NCBI GenBank assembly: GCA_937941765.1
Contig: CALDGQ010000017.1
Coordinates: 1 to 64,000, forward strand
Direction: 5' to 3'
Source of the DNA: an uncultured Saprospiraceae bacterium
GTDB lineage: Bacteria > Bacteroidota > Bacteroidia > Chitinophagales > Saprospiraceae
DNA length: 64,000 nucleotides
The position numbers and the translations under genes were made by a program. How positions within the stretch are numbered: the stretch's first letter is position 1; each line of letters opens with the position of its first letter. Positions 63,867 through 64,000 of this stretch are shown here, piece after piece. The notes under the pieces were generated by a model, which had not been told where the DNA came from, searched no databases, and saw nothing but the letters and a program-made list of their open reading frames with translations.

Positions 63867-64000
63867 TTCGTTATTGTTTAATCATAATTCTCAAAATATA
63901 CAAAGTAAATATCATGTTATAAAATAACAATCAAACGCTATCTTTCTTTTTCACAAACCCATATCTTCCTAGCAAAACTAATTTTACCCCGTTTAGGAAC
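63867..64000. other. Right edge
   Basis: The minus strand is open from the window edge to a TAG at 63938-63940 (20 codons, basic, reading VPKRGKISFARKIWVC). It could be the tail of a gene beyond the window. No other feature. Confidence 0.25.

Noticed and set aside
1-64000. tRNA or rRNA genes
   Set aside because: No cloverleaf with a GTTCRA-type T-loop and matching acceptor stem was found by eye on either strand; a tRNAscan run would be decisive.

Overview
The window reads as a chromosomal segment of a member of Bacteroidota, most likely of the Saprospiraceae or a near relative. The evidence is low GC content, promoters of the TAnnTTTG type, almost no Shine-Dalgarno sequences, many SPII lipoproteins, type IX secretion sorting domains (a gliding-motility-type C-terminus at 24256-27888 and a type A C-terminus at 60769-62379), a FISUMP domain protein, a DUF1800/DUF1501 pair, and a Rho with a long N-terminal insert. 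The genus assignment is inference. I saw no rRNA, tRNA, CRISPR array, prophage or plasmid functions. LAYOUT: 0.4-8.4 kb holds gpmI with a coupled lipoprotein, a DUF4783 protein, a TIGR02757 protein, a family 2 glycosyltransferase, and a REP-associated tyrosine transposase (RAYT) flanked by its own palindromes. 8.7-15.4 kb is housekeeping: frr, a PIN-like protein, a YugP-type metalloprotease, serS, rho, rpmH and rnpA. 15.8-19.8 kb has small envelope proteins, a broken small gene, aroQ and recQ. 20.0-30.1 kb has kdsD in an apparent operon with two secreted proteins of unknown function, a 1210-residue T9SS cargo protein, a rhomboid protease and an O-antigen ligase-like protein. 30.4-32.8 kb is pheS-hisS. 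33-37 kb has two tandem LysM lytic transglycosylases and two Hsp20 genes. 37.5-40.1 kb is the DUF1800-DUF1501 pair. 40.1-43.0 kb is a TPR/BlaI/M56-TonB regulatory operon. 43.3-47.9 kb has a TPR protein, an outer-membrane barrel, a glucosaminidase with LysM domains and an SH3b lipoprotein. 48.0-53.9 kb has an ECF sigma factor with an overlapping anti-sigma-like barrel protein and two large paralogous lipoproteins. 54.1-64 kb has an IS200-like transposase, a PIF1-type helicase, an SRPBCC protein, a FISUMP lipoprotein, a di-heme cytochrome c peroxidase, an S41 protease and a sensor-propeller lipoprotein. HOW IT WORKS TOGETHER: the genes divide into core translation, transcription and glycolysis functions, and envelope functions (peptidoglycan remodelling, LPS/KDO and O-antigen synthesis, T9SS cargo, lipoproteins) with two compact signalling units that probably respond to envelope state. 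MOST UNUSUAL: the gaps between genes carry at least eight kinds of palindromic or inverted-repeat element. Several share modules across distant loci, and two Y1 (HUH) transposases sit beside hairpins of the same style. This looks like an active or recently active REP/RAYT-type landscape. No complete new defence or biosynthetic system is evident.
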